This document shows, piece by piece, positions 27,933 through 35,920 of a stretch of 64,000 nt of DNA. A model generated the notes under the pieces. The model did no database searches and had not been told where the DNA came from. It saw only the letters and a list, made by a program, of their open reading frames with translations. Where the stretch lies: contig NZ_CP031124.1 in the NCBI RefSeq assembly GCF_003339525.1, forward strand, positions 2,659,408-2,723,407, in the 5' to 3' direction. Both the position numbers and the translations under genes were made by a program. The stretch's first letter is position 1, and each line of letters opens with the position of its first letter. The DNA is from Ephemeroptericola cinctiostellae (GTDB lineage Bacteria; Pseudomonadota; Gammaproteobacteria; Burkholderiales; Burkholderiaceae).

Positions 27933-28898
27933 ATGCCACCAAAACGCGATTTATCTGCCCCTCTCAAAAAAGTAACATTTAAATGCCTTTCTTGCCGATC
28001 AACCTTTGACGGTGAGCCGTCTCGCGTTGAGCCTGCGCCTGAGTTGGAGCACCATCCGTTTGAGTACTTCAATGTGTGCCCCTCTTGCGGGCTCGAATCG
28101 GGGCAAGCGCCGCATGAAAAAGCGTTGCTTAAGGCGTGGGCCAACTCGACGGGGCCGCGCACAGCAGAAGGCAAATCGGCAGTGACGCGCAATCTTGAGG
28201 GGCATCCGACCAAGGAGGAAGCCCTGCGTACCCGTTTCAACGCGATGAAACATGGGATGTCCGCGCAAACGGCTCAATATTTTCCCGCGCGACCCGGCAA
28301 GTACCCCGCGTGCTCAACTTGCGACGTTGACCATTATTACTGCTCAAGCCAGCCCGCCTGTGTCAAACAAACCCAACTTTTCATGGTGCATCACGCCGCT
28401 TTTGAGCAACGTGATCCAAAAATGCTGCAACCGATTTATGCCAACATGCAGGCGGCGGTGATGGCGTTGATCCAGCAAATTTTACAGACGATTATTACCG
28501 ATGGCGTGAAGCTTGAGGCCCCCGCATGGGCGATCGATAAAGATGGTGATGTTGTCATTGGCGAGTATAACGACTGGGATACGGGCGAGAAAAAAATCAT
28601 CATGGAGGTCAAAGCACATCCATTGCTCAAGCCTTTGCAAGAGTTCTTGAGCCGCAACAACATGTCGTTGTCGGACATGGGCATGACGCCAAAGGTCATC
28701 GAGCAAGAAGAGCAGGCGATGGGGCGACTTAAAGGCGCGTCAGGTGATATGCAAATATTGTCGCTTGAGGATTATGCGGCCAAACAGGCCGAATCAATGG
28801 CCGCTTTGCGCGTTTTGGCAGACCGCGCCAATGCGCGCAAGCAGACCGACCCTGTGTTGATCGAGTACAAACAGCAGAATGGCGGTGAGGCCACATGA
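27933..28898 (+). CDS. putative terminase small subunit with zinc ribbon
   Basis: 321 residues. An N-terminal zinc ribbon is indicated by FKCLSCRSTF (~16-25) and NVCPSCGLE, and a second Cys group occurs at YPACSTCDVDHYYCSSQPAC (~124-143). The SEGNTGPRTAEGKSAV-like stretch near 75 is frequent in phage terminase-adjacent proteins. It overlaps the large terminase gene by 4 bp, the position of a small subunit, which would recognise the packaging site. The function is inferred mainly from position. Confidence 0.55.
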   Translation: MPPKRDLSAPLKKVTFKCLSCRSTFDGEPSRVEPAPELEHHPFEYFNVCPSCGLESGQAPHEKALLKAWANSTGPRTAEGKSAVTRNLEGHPTKEEALRTRFNAMKHGMSAQTAQYFPARPGKYPACSTCDVDHYYCSSQPACVKQTQLFMVHHAAFEQRDPKMLQPIYANMQAAVMALIQQILQTIITDGVKLEAPAWAIDKDGDVVIGEYNDWDTGEKKIIMEVKAHPLLKPLQEFLSRNNMSLSDMGMTPKVIEQEEQAMGRLKGASGDMQILSLEDYAAKQAESMAALRVLADRANARKQTDPVLIEYKQQNGGEAT

Positions 28899-30541
28899 GC
28901 ACCGCACAACGCATCAAAGTCCAGCATCGTGCCGAAATTGAAGTGATGCGCTACGCCGTGCCTGATCCCACCACTGGCATCAAACCGCATGCATTGTGGG
29001 CGAAACACGTGCACAACGTTGACCTTGACCCCATGCAGGTGCTCAAAATGCTGGAGATGGACAACAACCCCAACACGGTGGATTTTTCGTGCCGCCGAAC
29101 AGGCAAAACGGCGGTGAAGGAGATGTATGCCTTGGAGTTTTTGGCCACCACAGCCCACCAAGAAGAAGGGATTGTTGCCCCGCGTTTGCAGCAAAGCCAA
29201 ACCAATATCACGTACCACCTCGATGCGATTCGACGGTCGGACATTTTGACGGGTTGGATCGCTTACAAATCGGGGCGTCGCCAAATCGCCGATCTGAAGT
29301 ACCAATTTAACAACCAGTCCAAGGCCAGTTGTTACGGGATCATGTCGCAAATTGACGGTGATGGCATCTCGTTTGCATCGCTTGAAGAAACCGATGACAT
29401 GCCCGCAGACCGTTTATTTTCGAGGTTTTTGCCCATGCTTGGCTCAGCTCGACGGCTGGGTGTGGATAAAGGTGTGTCGTTTAAGCCGCAAATCCGCATC
29501 ACAGGGGTGCACAAAGGTGCGGACGTGCTTGACGAACTGATTAAATCCGGCAGTTATCACATCTTGCCGCCTGTGGATGTGTACATGGGCATCGAATTGG
29601 GCATTTTGAACGAGGCTTTTGTGCTCGAGATGCAAAATCAGCTGCCCGAAGCCGAATACATCCGTCAATTTTTGTGCATCAATGCAGCCGCCCAAAATTG
29701 GATTTGGGAAAAGTTTATCCGAGTGGCGATGGCGGTGGGTTTGTCTGCGGGATTGGAGGCCGCCAGCCCGTTGCCAGGTGCGCGTTATAAAAAACGTGGG
29801 TTACTTTCTTTTGGTTATGACCATTCGGGGCACGGCGAATCGGCGCATGCCTCTAAATCAGCATTGGTCGTGTGCGAGCAAATTGGCAACCACATCACCT
29901 TTCCATTTGTCAAAACTTGGCCTGCAGGTACGGACGACGCGGTGGTGCAGCGCGATTTGATCGGGTTTTGGGACTATTTTAGACCTGATTATGCGATGGG
30001 TGATGCGTACGGCGTGGGCATGTTGACCTCGCTCAACGACGTGCTGTTTAACAAGGGCTTAACCGACGTTGACCGCCGCACCATAGGTGACGGTCAATCA
30101 ACGGCCAGCACGTGGATGCACTGGCCGTTTGCGCCCATCCGCTTTGAAGGGATGACCAAGCACTCGATGGCTTCTGCTTTGCGTGCCGCATTTCACCACC
30201 GACAGGCAGCGATCCCTTATGTCGATGACGGCACTGATGCCCTCAAAGCCAAAAACACCGCCAACACCAACTGGGGACCGCCCCAGCTCGAGATGGTGCA
30301 GGTGGACGCATCGGACTGGGGTTTGTTTATCCGCCAGCTCGGCAACATCAAATCCAAGCCCGCCCAAGGGGCATCGTACAACACATACAAGATGGCCAAT
30401 CCCAAGGTGGGAGATGACTTGTTTGACGCGGCATGTGCGGGCGTGTGGGCTTTGGTGACGCGCGGCGAAGCGGCTCACGCACAGGCGGTGGTCATGCACA
30501 GGGCGATGACCGAGGCACAATTACTGGGGATGGGCTCATGA
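28895..30541 (+). CDS. phage terminase large subunit (packaging ATPase/nuclease)
   Basis: 548 residues. The N-terminal ATPase has an adenine/Walker A region VDFSCRRTGKTAVKEM (~65-80) and an acidic Walker B-like ASLEETDDM (~165). The C-terminal nuclease has RNase H-like acidic motifs (SFGYDHSGHGE ~ 307-317; DYAMGDAYGVGML ~ 364). It pumps DNA into proheads and cuts concatemers. It is a headful or cos-type terminase, not a Mu-type one by position and context. Overlaps neighbours at both ends by ATGA. Confidence 0.85.
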   Translation: MSTAQRIKVQHRAEIEVMRYAVPDPTTGIKPHALWAKHVHNVDLDPMQVLKMLEMDNNPNTVDFSCRRTGKTAVKEMYALEFLATTAHQEEGIVAPRLQQSQTNITYHLDAIRRSDILTGWIAYKSGRRQIADLKYQFNNQSKASCYGIMSQIDGDGISFASLEETDDMPADRLFSRFLPMLGSARRLGVDKGVSFKPQIRITGVHKGADVLDELIKSGSYHILPPVDVYMGIELGILNEAFVLEMQNQLPEAEYIRQFLCINAAAQNWIWEKFIRVAMAVGLSAGLEAASPLPGARYKKRGLLSFGYDHSGHGESAHASKSALVVCEQIGNHITFPFVKTWPAGTDDAVVQRDLIGFWDYFRPDYAMGDAYGVGMLTSLNDVLFNKGLTDVDRRTIGDGQSTASTWMHWPFAPIRFEGMTKHSMASALRAAFHHRQAAIPYVDDGTDALKAKNTANTNWGPPQLEMVQVDASDWGLFIRQLGNIKSKPAQGASYNTYKMANPKVGDDLFDAACAGVWALVTRGEAAHAQAVVMHRAMTEAQLLGMGS

Positions 30542-30717
30542 CCGTAAAAAAAACACTGACCGATGAACAGCTCGCCCGCGCCAAGCGTGCGCAGCGGGAT
30601 TTTAAACATTATTTTGGTGAGTCGACTTTGATCAAAGATTTGGTCGACGCCCGCATGATCACAGGATGGCGCGATGTCACTGTGACATCTAACGATGCAA
30701 AGGACAATCCACAATGA
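30538..30717 (+). CDS. small conserved phage protein between terminase and portal
   Basis: 59 residues from the ATG that overlaps the terminase stop (ATGA); its own stop overlaps the portal start in the same way. It is charged and probably helical at the N terminus (LTDEQLARAKRAQRDFKHYF). I do not recognise it. Tight coupling on both sides supports that it is translated. Confidence 0.65.
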   Translation: MTVKKTLTDEQLARAKRAQRDFKHYFGESTLIKDLVDARMITGWRDVTVTSNDAKDNPQ

Positions 30718-32084
30718 ACCTCATCCCTCAAGTGCTGCGTAATTTTTTCGGCGTGCGCAGCTCAGACCCCACCAGTGCCTCGCCCTCTGATGCGGCCAGC
30801 GGCGGAATGGGTCAGAGCACAGAACAAGGCCGCCGCCCCACACCTGAAAATCAAACACGAGCGTTGTACTCGGCGCTCACGATTGATTACACGTTGCGCG
30901 CGACCATCAACGACATCCGCACAATGGACAGGGCCGATGGGCGCGTGAAACGCATCCACGCACGGGTGGCACGTGATGTGACGCGCGGCGGTTTGGTGAT
31001 GTTGCAATCCGACCCCGACAGCAAGGTGGCAAAAGAATGGGGTGCGTTTGTCAAACGCTTGCAGCTCGACAACTCTGCCAAATTGCGCAGCGATGCGCGC
31101 GGCCTGTTGATGGAGGGCAATTTGCCCTTGCAGTGGGTGATTGATGCCGACCTTAAAAGTGTGGTTGCTTGCGTGCGCATGCCGACCGAAACCATGCGCG
31201 CGAATGTGGGCGTACACGGTCGCTTCGACGACGTTAGGGCGGCCTACAGTCAGATGGATTTAAACACAGGCATGGATTTGTGCAGCTTTCCGCTGTGGCA
31301 GTTGACGATGGCACGGCTTGACCCCGACAACTTCGATGACATGATGAGCATGGGGCGGCCATTTATTGACGCATCGCGCGAGGTGTGGCGCAAACTGCGC
31401 ATGACCGATACTGATTTGGTCATCCGCCGTAAACATCGATCGCCTTTGCGCTTGTCTCACATCCTCGAAAACGCGACAGAAGAGGAGCTGGGCAGATACC
31501 AGGCAGGCATTGAGCTCAACAAAGACCTGATCACCACTGACTTTTACAGTAACAAAAAAGGCGCAGTCACCGCTGTGCAAGGCGATGCATCGTTGGGCGA
31601 CGTGCAGGATGTGTTGTACCTGCTTGACACATTTTTTGCGGGCACAGCCCTGCCCAAGGGCATGATGGGCTACACCGACGGCATGGCGCGTGACATCCTC
31701 GAAGACCTCAAACGGGACTACTTTGATGAAGTGGATCAGCTGCAAGACATTTTGTCGTGGGTGTACAACCAGGGCTTCCGACTGCATTTATTATTGCGCG
31801 GTATCAACCCTGATGCCGAATCTTACGCCCTCACATTTAAAGAGCGTCGCACCGAAACACTGAGCCAAACCACGGATCGTGCGCTCAAGCTCAAAGCGGT
31901 GGGCTTGCCTCAGTCGATGGTGTGGGAAGAGCTGGGCTATAACCCTGCCAGCGTCGAGGAACGACGTACAGCGGACGCAGCAAACTATGACCCTTACCCG
32001 GATGCGACACAAGCCGCAAAGGTTAAAATCACCCCAGGCAACGCACCCAAAGGGGACTCAGCCACCAGCGTGAGCAACCCATGA
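30714..32084 (+). CDS. phage portal protein
   Basis: 456 residues. The assignment rests on position (terminase-portal-Mu F), size, and features shared by portals: a DGRVKRIHARVARDVTRGG segment near 75 and, in the C-terminal half, long helices with DILEDLKRDYFDEVDQLQDI (~325) and SWVYNQGFRLHLLLRG. It forms the dodecameric DNA entry ring at one capsid vertex. The tail end is Pro/Thr-rich and likely disordered. Confidence 0.72.
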   Translation: MNLIPQVLRNFFGVRSSDPTSASPSDAASGGMGQSTEQGRRPTPENQTRALYSALTIDYTLRATINDIRTMDRADGRVKRIHARVARDVTRGGLVMLQSDPDSKVAKEWGAFVKRLQLDNSAKLRSDARGLLMEGNLPLQWVIDADLKSVVACVRMPTETMRANVGVHGRFDDVRAAYSQMDLNTGMDLCSFPLWQLTMARLDPDNFDDMMSMGRPFIDASREVWRKLRMTDTDLVIRRKHRSPLRLSHILENATEEELGRYQAGIELNKDLITTDFYSNKKGAVTAVQGDASLGDVQDVLYLLDTFFAGTALPKGMMGYTDGMARDILEDLKRDYFDEVDQLQDILSWVYNQGFRLHLLLRGINPDAESYALTFKERRTETLSQTTDRALKLKAVGLPQSMVWEELGYNPASVEERRTADAANYDPYPDATQAAKVKITPGNAPKGDSATSVSNP

Positions 32085-32989
32085 CCCCGCAAGAACGCGC
32101 CGCTAAAATTAGAGCCGCCACACTGGCGGCTGTTGAGCATCGAAACCACCTGGTGCGTGAGGCTGAGGCCGAAGTCCTTGAGGTCTACAAACAGGCCGCC
32201 GAAGCGATTGTGCAGCACATTGAGGCCGCTGGCGACGGCGATGGTCGCCTGAGTTTATCCAACTTGCAGGCCGTGCTCACCGCCGTCCACACCCAAATCA
32301 AAGAGATGGCAAGCAAGCGCGACACCCTCCTGTTTGACCGCATTGCACAGGCCGCCCAATTGGGCACATCACCGTTTAAACCGCACATCAACAGCGACGC
32401 GGTGTTTGCGGTCAATCACAGTGCAGTGGCGTTTGTGCGCGGCTTTACGGCCGCCGATGGCCTGCAGCTGTCGGATCGGTTGTGGCGCATGAATCGTGGC
32501 GCGGTTGAAAACTTAAGCGACCACATCCAGCATGCTGTGATCCACGGCGAAAGCGGTTTTGAGGCCATGATGCGCAGCATGGGCAAAGGTGAGGGCGTAC
32601 CGCATGACGTCGCGCAAGCCTACAATGCGGCCAAGACAGGGGCGATCGGACGCAGTGTGCGTGAGCTCATGACGGGTGCGCCCGACCCGCGCAACGGCAA
32701 AGGCGTGGTGTATCAAGCGCAGCGCGTTTTTAATACCGAAATCATGCGGGCGCACGGTGAAGCGTATATGTCCAGCGCATTCGACACGGATGGCGTGGCG
32801 GGCGTGAAGTTTAACCTCTCGCCCAACCATCCCAAAAAAGACATTTGTGATACCCACGCCAGCGCAGACCTTTACAACCTTGGTGCGGGCGTTTACCCCA
32901 ACCGCGAATCGTGCCCATGGCCTGCGCATCCAAATACCTTTAGTTATGTGACCGCTGTGTTTGATTTTGAAATCGAGCCAGCCTCTTAA
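32081..32989 (+). CDS. phage head morphogenesis protein, Mu gpF/SPP1 gp7 family
   Basis: 302 residues. The C-terminal Phage_Mu_F domain is clear: RVFNTEIMRAHGEAY (~222) and then ICDTHASADLYNLGAGVYP (~258) with CPWPAHPNTFSYV. Conserved Cys/His residues in this part may bind metal. In Mu and SPP1 these are minor capsid proteins that help prohead assembly or DNA entry. Overlaps the portal by 4 bp. The next gene on this strand is nearly 800 bp away because a hicA-hicB unit lies between. Confidence 0.85.
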   Translation: MTPQERAAKIRAATLAAVEHRNHLVREAEAEVLEVYKQAAEAIVQHIEAAGDGDGRLSLSNLQAVLTAVHTQIKEMASKRDTLLFDRIAQAAQLGTSPFKPHINSDAVFAVNHSAVAFVRGFTAADGLQLSDRLWRMNRGAVENLSDHIQHAVIHGESGFEAMMRSMGKGEGVPHDVAQAYNAAKTGAIGRSVRELMTGAPDPRNGKGVVYQAQRVFNTEIMRAHGEAYMSSAFDTDGVAGVKFNLSPNHPKKDICDTHASADLYNLGAGVYPNRESCPWPAHPNTFSYVTAVFDFEIEPAS

Positions 32990-33411
32990 GCAAACCCAAG
33001 GGTTAAATCTTTGCCGATTGCTTTTAAGGCTGCTGCCACCGTGTCAATTTTGGTGTTATGGTGCAAATCTAAAATGCGATTGACATACTGAGGCCGCGTA
33101 CCCATCAAATGCGCCACGTCAATCGGGCGCAGCTGTTGGGCGCACACTTCATTGAGCAACAATACTTTCGCCCATGCGCTCATGGGTAAGGCAACCGTAT
33201 ATTGCCCGCTTTTGGCTTTGGAGGGCATTGGCACAGCCCGTTTATCCTCAAAGTAAAAATCCATTGCGCTCAACAAAACGTCTTGCGCCATTTCGAGGGC
33301 TTCGGCCAAGGTGTCGCCCTGTGTCATCGCTTCGGGAATGTCGGGGAATGTGACCACGTAACCGCCCGTGTCTTCAATCAATTCAATTGGATATGCGTTA
33401 TTGGTTTGCAT
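32986..33411 (-). CDS. hicB: HicB-family antitoxin with C-terminal HTH
   Basis: 141 residues. The N-terminal HicB fold (YPIELIEDTGGYVVTFPDIP, then DTLAEALEMAQDVLLSAMDFY) blocks HicA. Residues ~90-140 form a DNA-binding helix-turn-helix (LRPIDVAHLMGTRPQYVNRI). It is downstream of hicA with a 38-bp spacer that holds a hairpin, and it runs against the virion genes; its stop overlaps the end of the Mu F gene by 4 bp. Confidence 0.9.
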   Translation of the reverse strand: MQTNNAYPIELIEDTGGYVVTFPDIPEAMTQGDTLAEALEMAQDVLLSAMDFYFEDKRAVPMPSKAKSGQYTVALPMSAWAKVLLLNEVCAQQLRPIDVAHLMGTRPQYVNRILDLHHNTKIDTVAAALKAIGKDLTLGFA

Positions 33412-33427
33412 TTTGTTCTTTCAAGAT

Positions 33428-33445
33428 GCGGGGCATTTGCCCCGC
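33428..33445 (-). repeat. Hairpin between hicA and hicB
   Basis: GCGGGGCA/TGCCCCGC, an 8-bp perfect inverted repeat with a 2-base centre, directly after the hicA stop and upstream of hicB. It has no T tract, so it is more likely an RNA-processing or translation-tuning hairpin than a full terminator. Confidence 0.6.
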
Positions 33446-33449
33446 TTGG

Positions 33450-33626
33450 TTAATCGTTTAAACCGAGTTGCTTTAAAATCGCCTTACGCAACGGTTCTTT
33501 TATTTCGGCAGCATGACGAGGTAAATGACTCTGTTTGCCATTGACCCTCAACTTGGTGTGTTTAGAGCCTTCAATCATTTCCACACCTTGCTGTTTAAGC
33601 CACCGTTTGAATTCGCTGATTTTCAT
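33450..33626 (-). CDS. hicA: HicA-family mRNA interferase toxin
   Basis: 58 residues, too short for many gene finders. MKISEFKRWLKQQG, EGSKHTKLRV (the HicA lysine/histidine region) and HLPRHAAEIKEPLRKAIL with the catalytic-type histidine are all typical of HicA double-stranded-RNA-binding-like toxins, which cleave mRNA. Gene order toxin-antitoxin and the hicB partner confirm it. Ribosome site GGAGGGGAA lies just upstream. Confidence 0.88.
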   Translation of the reverse strand: MKISEFKRWLKQQGVEMIEGSKHTKLRVNGKQSHLPRHAAEIKEPLRKAILKQLGLND

Positions 33627-33651
33627 TTCCCCTCCGTTGTTTCGATGTAAT

Positions 33652-33681
33652 AATTATAATCAAAAATGATTATAATTGCAA
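33652..33681 (-). promoter_or_regulatory. hicAB promoter with overlapping operator palindrome
   Basis: A perfect 11-bp inverted repeat, AATTATAATCA (33652-33662) and TGATTATAATT (33667-33677), covers a minus-strand promoter: -35 TTGCAA (33676-33681), 17-bp spacer, -10 TATAAT (33653-33658), 27 bp before the hicA ATG. HicB's HTH would be expected to bind here and repress its own operon. Confidence 0.7.
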
Positions 33682-33775
33682 GATCTTTGTAATGTTTTTT
33701 GATTATTTTGTCGTTTTTTTATGCTTGCGTTAACTTCGTTTTTTGGTTGACAATGTGGTTTTAATTGGAGGTTAT

Positions 33776-34348
33776 GTGTCGCTTATAAATAAAAAAGGCT
33801 TAATTTTACTGGGTGGCTTGTTGTTGTATGCATGTGGGGATAAAGGAGCGCCGCCTCCACCTGCGCAAACGGCCGAAAAAGCAAAAGATGCCAAGGAGTA
33901 CGTCCAACTTAAAGTTGACAAATTGGATGTTAAAAATTTAACCAAAAACCTGCCTATTTATGCCGAAACGCATGATAAAAGCGGCGTTGGTTTGCCGCGA
34001 ACACGCTGGAAAATCAAAGGGGCGAGCGAATACAGTGGCTTGGAATACATCGGCTCTCAGAACGATGGCGCACAAATAAGTCTGTCTTGCCAAGTATTTG
34101 ACAGTAAAGGCATGCCAACGCCGTGGATAAAAGGTCAGGTATGTTATCAAGTGGCCGTGGCTTTGGTGAACAATGTTGTCGAGGGCGATGGGACGTTTAA
34201 ATCTGAAGTCATGATGGCGAAAGCTGGACTGGATCAAGCAAAAGGTTTGATTCCAGATCCAAGTGTTTGGGGCAAAAGCACCGACATCGGCATTAGCTTC
34301 AGCGGTGAAGGCTACGTTTTCGTGACCAATTACGCGAAAAAACATTAA
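33776..34348 (+). CDS. putative phage-encoded lipoprotein
   Basis: 190 residues from a GTG at 33776, preceded by GGAGG at the right distance; an upstream in-frame ATG at 33743 lacks one. The signal GLILLGGLLLYAC ends in a lipobox cysteine followed by GDKGAPPPP, so the mature protein should be membrane anchored. The rest is predicted beta-rich and unrecognised. Prophage lipoproteins often alter the host surface or block superinfection; that role is only a hypothesis here. Confidence 0.65.
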   Translation: MSLINKKGLILLGGLLLYACGDKGAPPPPAQTAEKAKDAKEYVQLKVDKLDVKNLTKNLPIYAETHDKSGVGLPRTRWKIKGASEYSGLEYIGSQNDGAQISLSCQVFDSKGMPTPWIKGQVCYQVAVALVNNVVEGDGTFKSEVMMAKAGLDQAKGLIPDPSVWGKSTDIGISFSGEGYVFVTNYAKKH

Positions 34349-34356
34349 CCCTTGAC

Positions 34357-34376
34357 AAACCCGCTTCGGCGGGTTT
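34357..34376 (+). terminator. Intrinsic terminator after the lipoprotein gene
   Basis: AAACCCGC (34357-34364), loop TTCG, GCGGGTTT (34369-34376), then TATTATTT. The UUCG tetraloop makes it very stable. Confidence 0.8.
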
Positions 34377-34408
34377 ATTATTTGGGCATCAAAACCCAAA
34401 GCAGCACC

Positions 34409-34433
34409 CAGCGACTGTATCGCTGATTTTTTT
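34409..34433 (+). terminator. Second tandem terminator
   Basis: CAGCGA (34409-34414), loop CTGTA, TCGCTG (34420-34425), then A and seven T residues. It lies 32 bp after the first terminator. Confidence 0.7.
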
Positions 34434-34449
34434 CGCCCCATTTAAAGTG

Positions 34450-34553
34450 GTTGTATTTATACAACAACATCTGTCTACGGGGGTTAGAGTATCCGCAAGG
34501 ACCTCTGCGCTCTTTGGGCGTTGATAAACCCCCACCTTCACGGTGGTTTTCAT
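34450..34553 (+). promoter_or_regulatory. Structured leader with possible attenuator
   Basis: A hairpin GTTGTA/TACAAC (34450-34465) is followed by GGGGGTT (34479-34485), which can pair with AACCCCC (34527-34533). The latter overlaps the 5' arm of a terminator-like stem CCACC/GGTGG (34532-34546) ending in TTTT. The two helices cannot fully coexist, an arrangement typical of attenuators or riboswitches. It sits before the small gene at 34576. Confidence 0.4.
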
Positions 34554-34575
34554 ATCAAAACCAAAGGAGGCTCTC

Positions 34576-34827
34576 ATGCCTAAAACCATCTACACGCGCA
34601 GTTTCTGCGCGGCATCCAATACCATTTTTATGACCTGCGGCGGCGATGGCTGCATGCACAGCACGCTCAAGGCTTCAATCCCAGCGTTGCCGTCCGCTTT
34701 ATGGCAGCGCTTTTGTGCGGTGCCTGTGTTTGACTTCACCGCTGTTGTTACAGCTTCGGCCCTACTTCAGGCACGTCATTCCTTGATCTGCGCGAGGTGG
34801 CCTGATGAGTTCGGCGGGCATCGATGA
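34576..34827 (+). CDS. small cysteine-containing protein of unknown function
   Basis: 83 residues from an ATG preceded by a strong AAAGGAGG. It has cysteines in FCAAS, FMTCGGDGC and ICARW, but no recognised motif. It overlaps the start of the 37-codon ORF at 34805. The ribosome site and the structured leader are the main support; codon use is not obviously phage-like. Confidence 0.45.
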   Translation: MPKTIYTRSFCAASNTIFMTCGGDGCMHSTLKASIPALPSALWQRFCAVPVFDFTAVVTASALLQARHSLICARWPDEFGGHR

Positions 34828-34920
34828 GGTGATGCGGATTGAGCTGCTGTATCACCTGCTCAACCCCTTGTACGAACGCTTGAAGGGAATTGATGAGCAA
34901 TTGAGCATTGCCATTTAACC
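34801..34920 (+). repeat. 120-bp direct repeat, copy A
   Basis: A near-identical sequence occurs at 35242-35361 (about ten mismatches over 120 bp). Copy A carries an intact 37-codon ORF; copy B has lost it to a stop. Confidence 0.9.
34805..34918 (+). CDS. 37-residue hypothetical peptide
   Basis: MSSAGIDEVMRIELLYHLLN start, ending QLSIAI; amphipathic helix-like and acidic. Present intact only in repeat copy A. No strong ribosome site, but translation could be coupled because it starts inside the end of the preceding ORF. Function unknown. Confidence 0.4.
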   Translation: MSSAGIDEVMRIELLYHLLNPLYERLKGIDEQLSIAI

Positions 34921-34940
34921 GATGCCACATCAAAGCATTC

Positions 34941-34966
34941 ACAGAGGGACATCAATGTCCCTCTGT
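34941..34966. repeat. Perfect 12-bp inverted repeat
   Basis: ACAGAGGGACAT and ATGTCCCTCTGT separated by CA. It lies after the 37-codon ORF and before the gene at 35000. There is no T run, so it may be an operator or an RNA hairpin rather than a terminator. Confidence 0.65.
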
Positions 34967-34999
34967 CAGAAACATTTAACAACTGATTGTGAGCAAATA

Positions 35000-35200
35000 A
35001 TGAACGAACAAGAATTCAACGCACTTCAAGACGCAAAAATCGAATTGGCATGGGCCGCTTATAAAGCAACTTTATGCGCAGACAACCCCATTCCAGACGA
35101 GGATTTGACGGAGAACGAGTGGCGTCTTTTGAAGCAAGTCTGGATCAAGGGCTTTATGAGTGGTGTGGCATTTGTGCTTGAAACCGAGATCCCTGAGTGA
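35000..35200 (+). CDS. small acidic hypothetical protein
   Basis: 66 residues (MNEQEFNALQDAKIELAWAA start). Predicted helical with several tryptophans and acidic residues; no family recognised. It lies between the two copies of the 120-bp repeat. No clear ribosome site beyond a weak GAGCAA, so expression is uncertain. Confidence 0.5.
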   Translation: MNEQEFNALQDAKIELAWAAYKATLCADNPIPDEDLTENEWRLLKQVWIKGFMSGVAFVLETEIPE

Positions 35201-35241
35201 GTTAAAAATGAATACCCTCTAAGTTTGAGCGCCCTCCTTGT

Positions 35242-35361
35242 CCTGATGAGTTCGGTGGGCATCGATGAGGTGATGCCGATTGAACTGTTGTATCTCCTGC
35301 TCAACCCCTTGTACTAACGCTTTAAGGGGATTGATGAGCAATTGAGCATTGCCATTTAACC
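35242..35361 (+). repeat. 120-bp direct repeat, copy B (decayed ORF)
   Basis: Copy of 34801-34920. Its ORF starts at 35246 but a TAC-to-TAA region change creates a stop after about 23 codons, so the peptide is truncated. Confidence 0.9.
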
Positions 35362-35397
35362 GACGACGCACAAACATCGATCAAAAATCCAAACCCA

Positions 35398-35419
35398 AAG
35401 CCCGCCATTTGGTGGGCTT
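35398..35419 (+). terminator. Intrinsic terminator
   Basis: AAGCCCGCC/GGTGGGCTT with one G-T pair, loop ATTT, then TTTA. It ends the small-ORF block before the gene at 35455; TATGCTATATT at 35421-35432 just after it could be a -10 region for that gene. Confidence 0.7.
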
Positions 35420-35454
35420 TTATGCTATATTGGGTGCACAAAAGGAGGTTTGTA

Positions 35455-35862
35455 ATGGGCAAGCAATTTATAAACCCATCGGTTATGGATTACAAGCAGG
35501 GCTTGCATTGGGCATCGCCGAAGCGCCGTCCTGCGGATATAGCTGTTACTTTAAAACAGTTAATTGAGTTTGTGATCGATGACCACGTAGATCGGAGCTT
35601 GTCCGCTAATATTATGTTCGACGTTAGCGGGGCGTTAAACCGTGAGTTTTCAGAGTGGCAACGCATCCATAAAATTCATGGGAAGCTTGTATGTGCTGAC
35701 GCTTTACTAGACGGTTTTTCTTTATCGCGGGAAGGCCTAGAACCTGTTTTTTTGGAGACTGAAAAATCGCGAAAAATAGACAACTTAAACTACTCTGAAG
35801 CCGTTGCATTAAAAAAAGAACGAATGATGGCTTTTTACCAGCTCTTAGATTTAACCCCGTGA
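35455..35862 (+). CDS. hypothetical accessory protein
   Basis: 135 residues from the ATG at 35455 with a strong AAAGGAGG. Soluble, charged, mixed helix/strand (ADIAVTLKQLIEFVIDDHVD; LDNLNYSEAVALKKERMM-like end). I do not recognise the family. It is bracketed by terminators on both sides (35398-35419, 35898-35919), so it is an independent unit inside the late region and a candidate lysogenic-conversion gene. Confidence 0.6.
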   Translation: MGKQFINPSVMDYKQGLHWASPKRRPADIAVTLKQLIEFVIDDHVDRSLSANIMFDVSGALNREFSEWQRIHKIHGKLVCADALLDGFSLSREGLEPVFLETEKSRKIDNLNYSEAVALKKERMMAFYQLLDLTP

Positions 35863-35897
35863 CAATTCAGTGATCGATTGATTCAGCCCCAATCCAC

Positions 35898-35919
35898 CCG
35901 CCAGTTTGGCGGTTTTTTT
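35898..35919 (+). terminator. Terminator at the end of the first accessory block
   Basis: CCGCC (35898-35902), loop AGTTT, GGCGG (35908-35912), then seven T residues. It is separated by one base from the 29-bp late-promoter-like repeat. Confidence 0.85.
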
Positions 35920-35920
35920 A

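Noticed and set aside
31260..31787. 175-codon minus-strand ORF in the portal gene
   Set aside because: Shadow frame; portal reading frame on the plus strand is tightly coupled to its neighbours.
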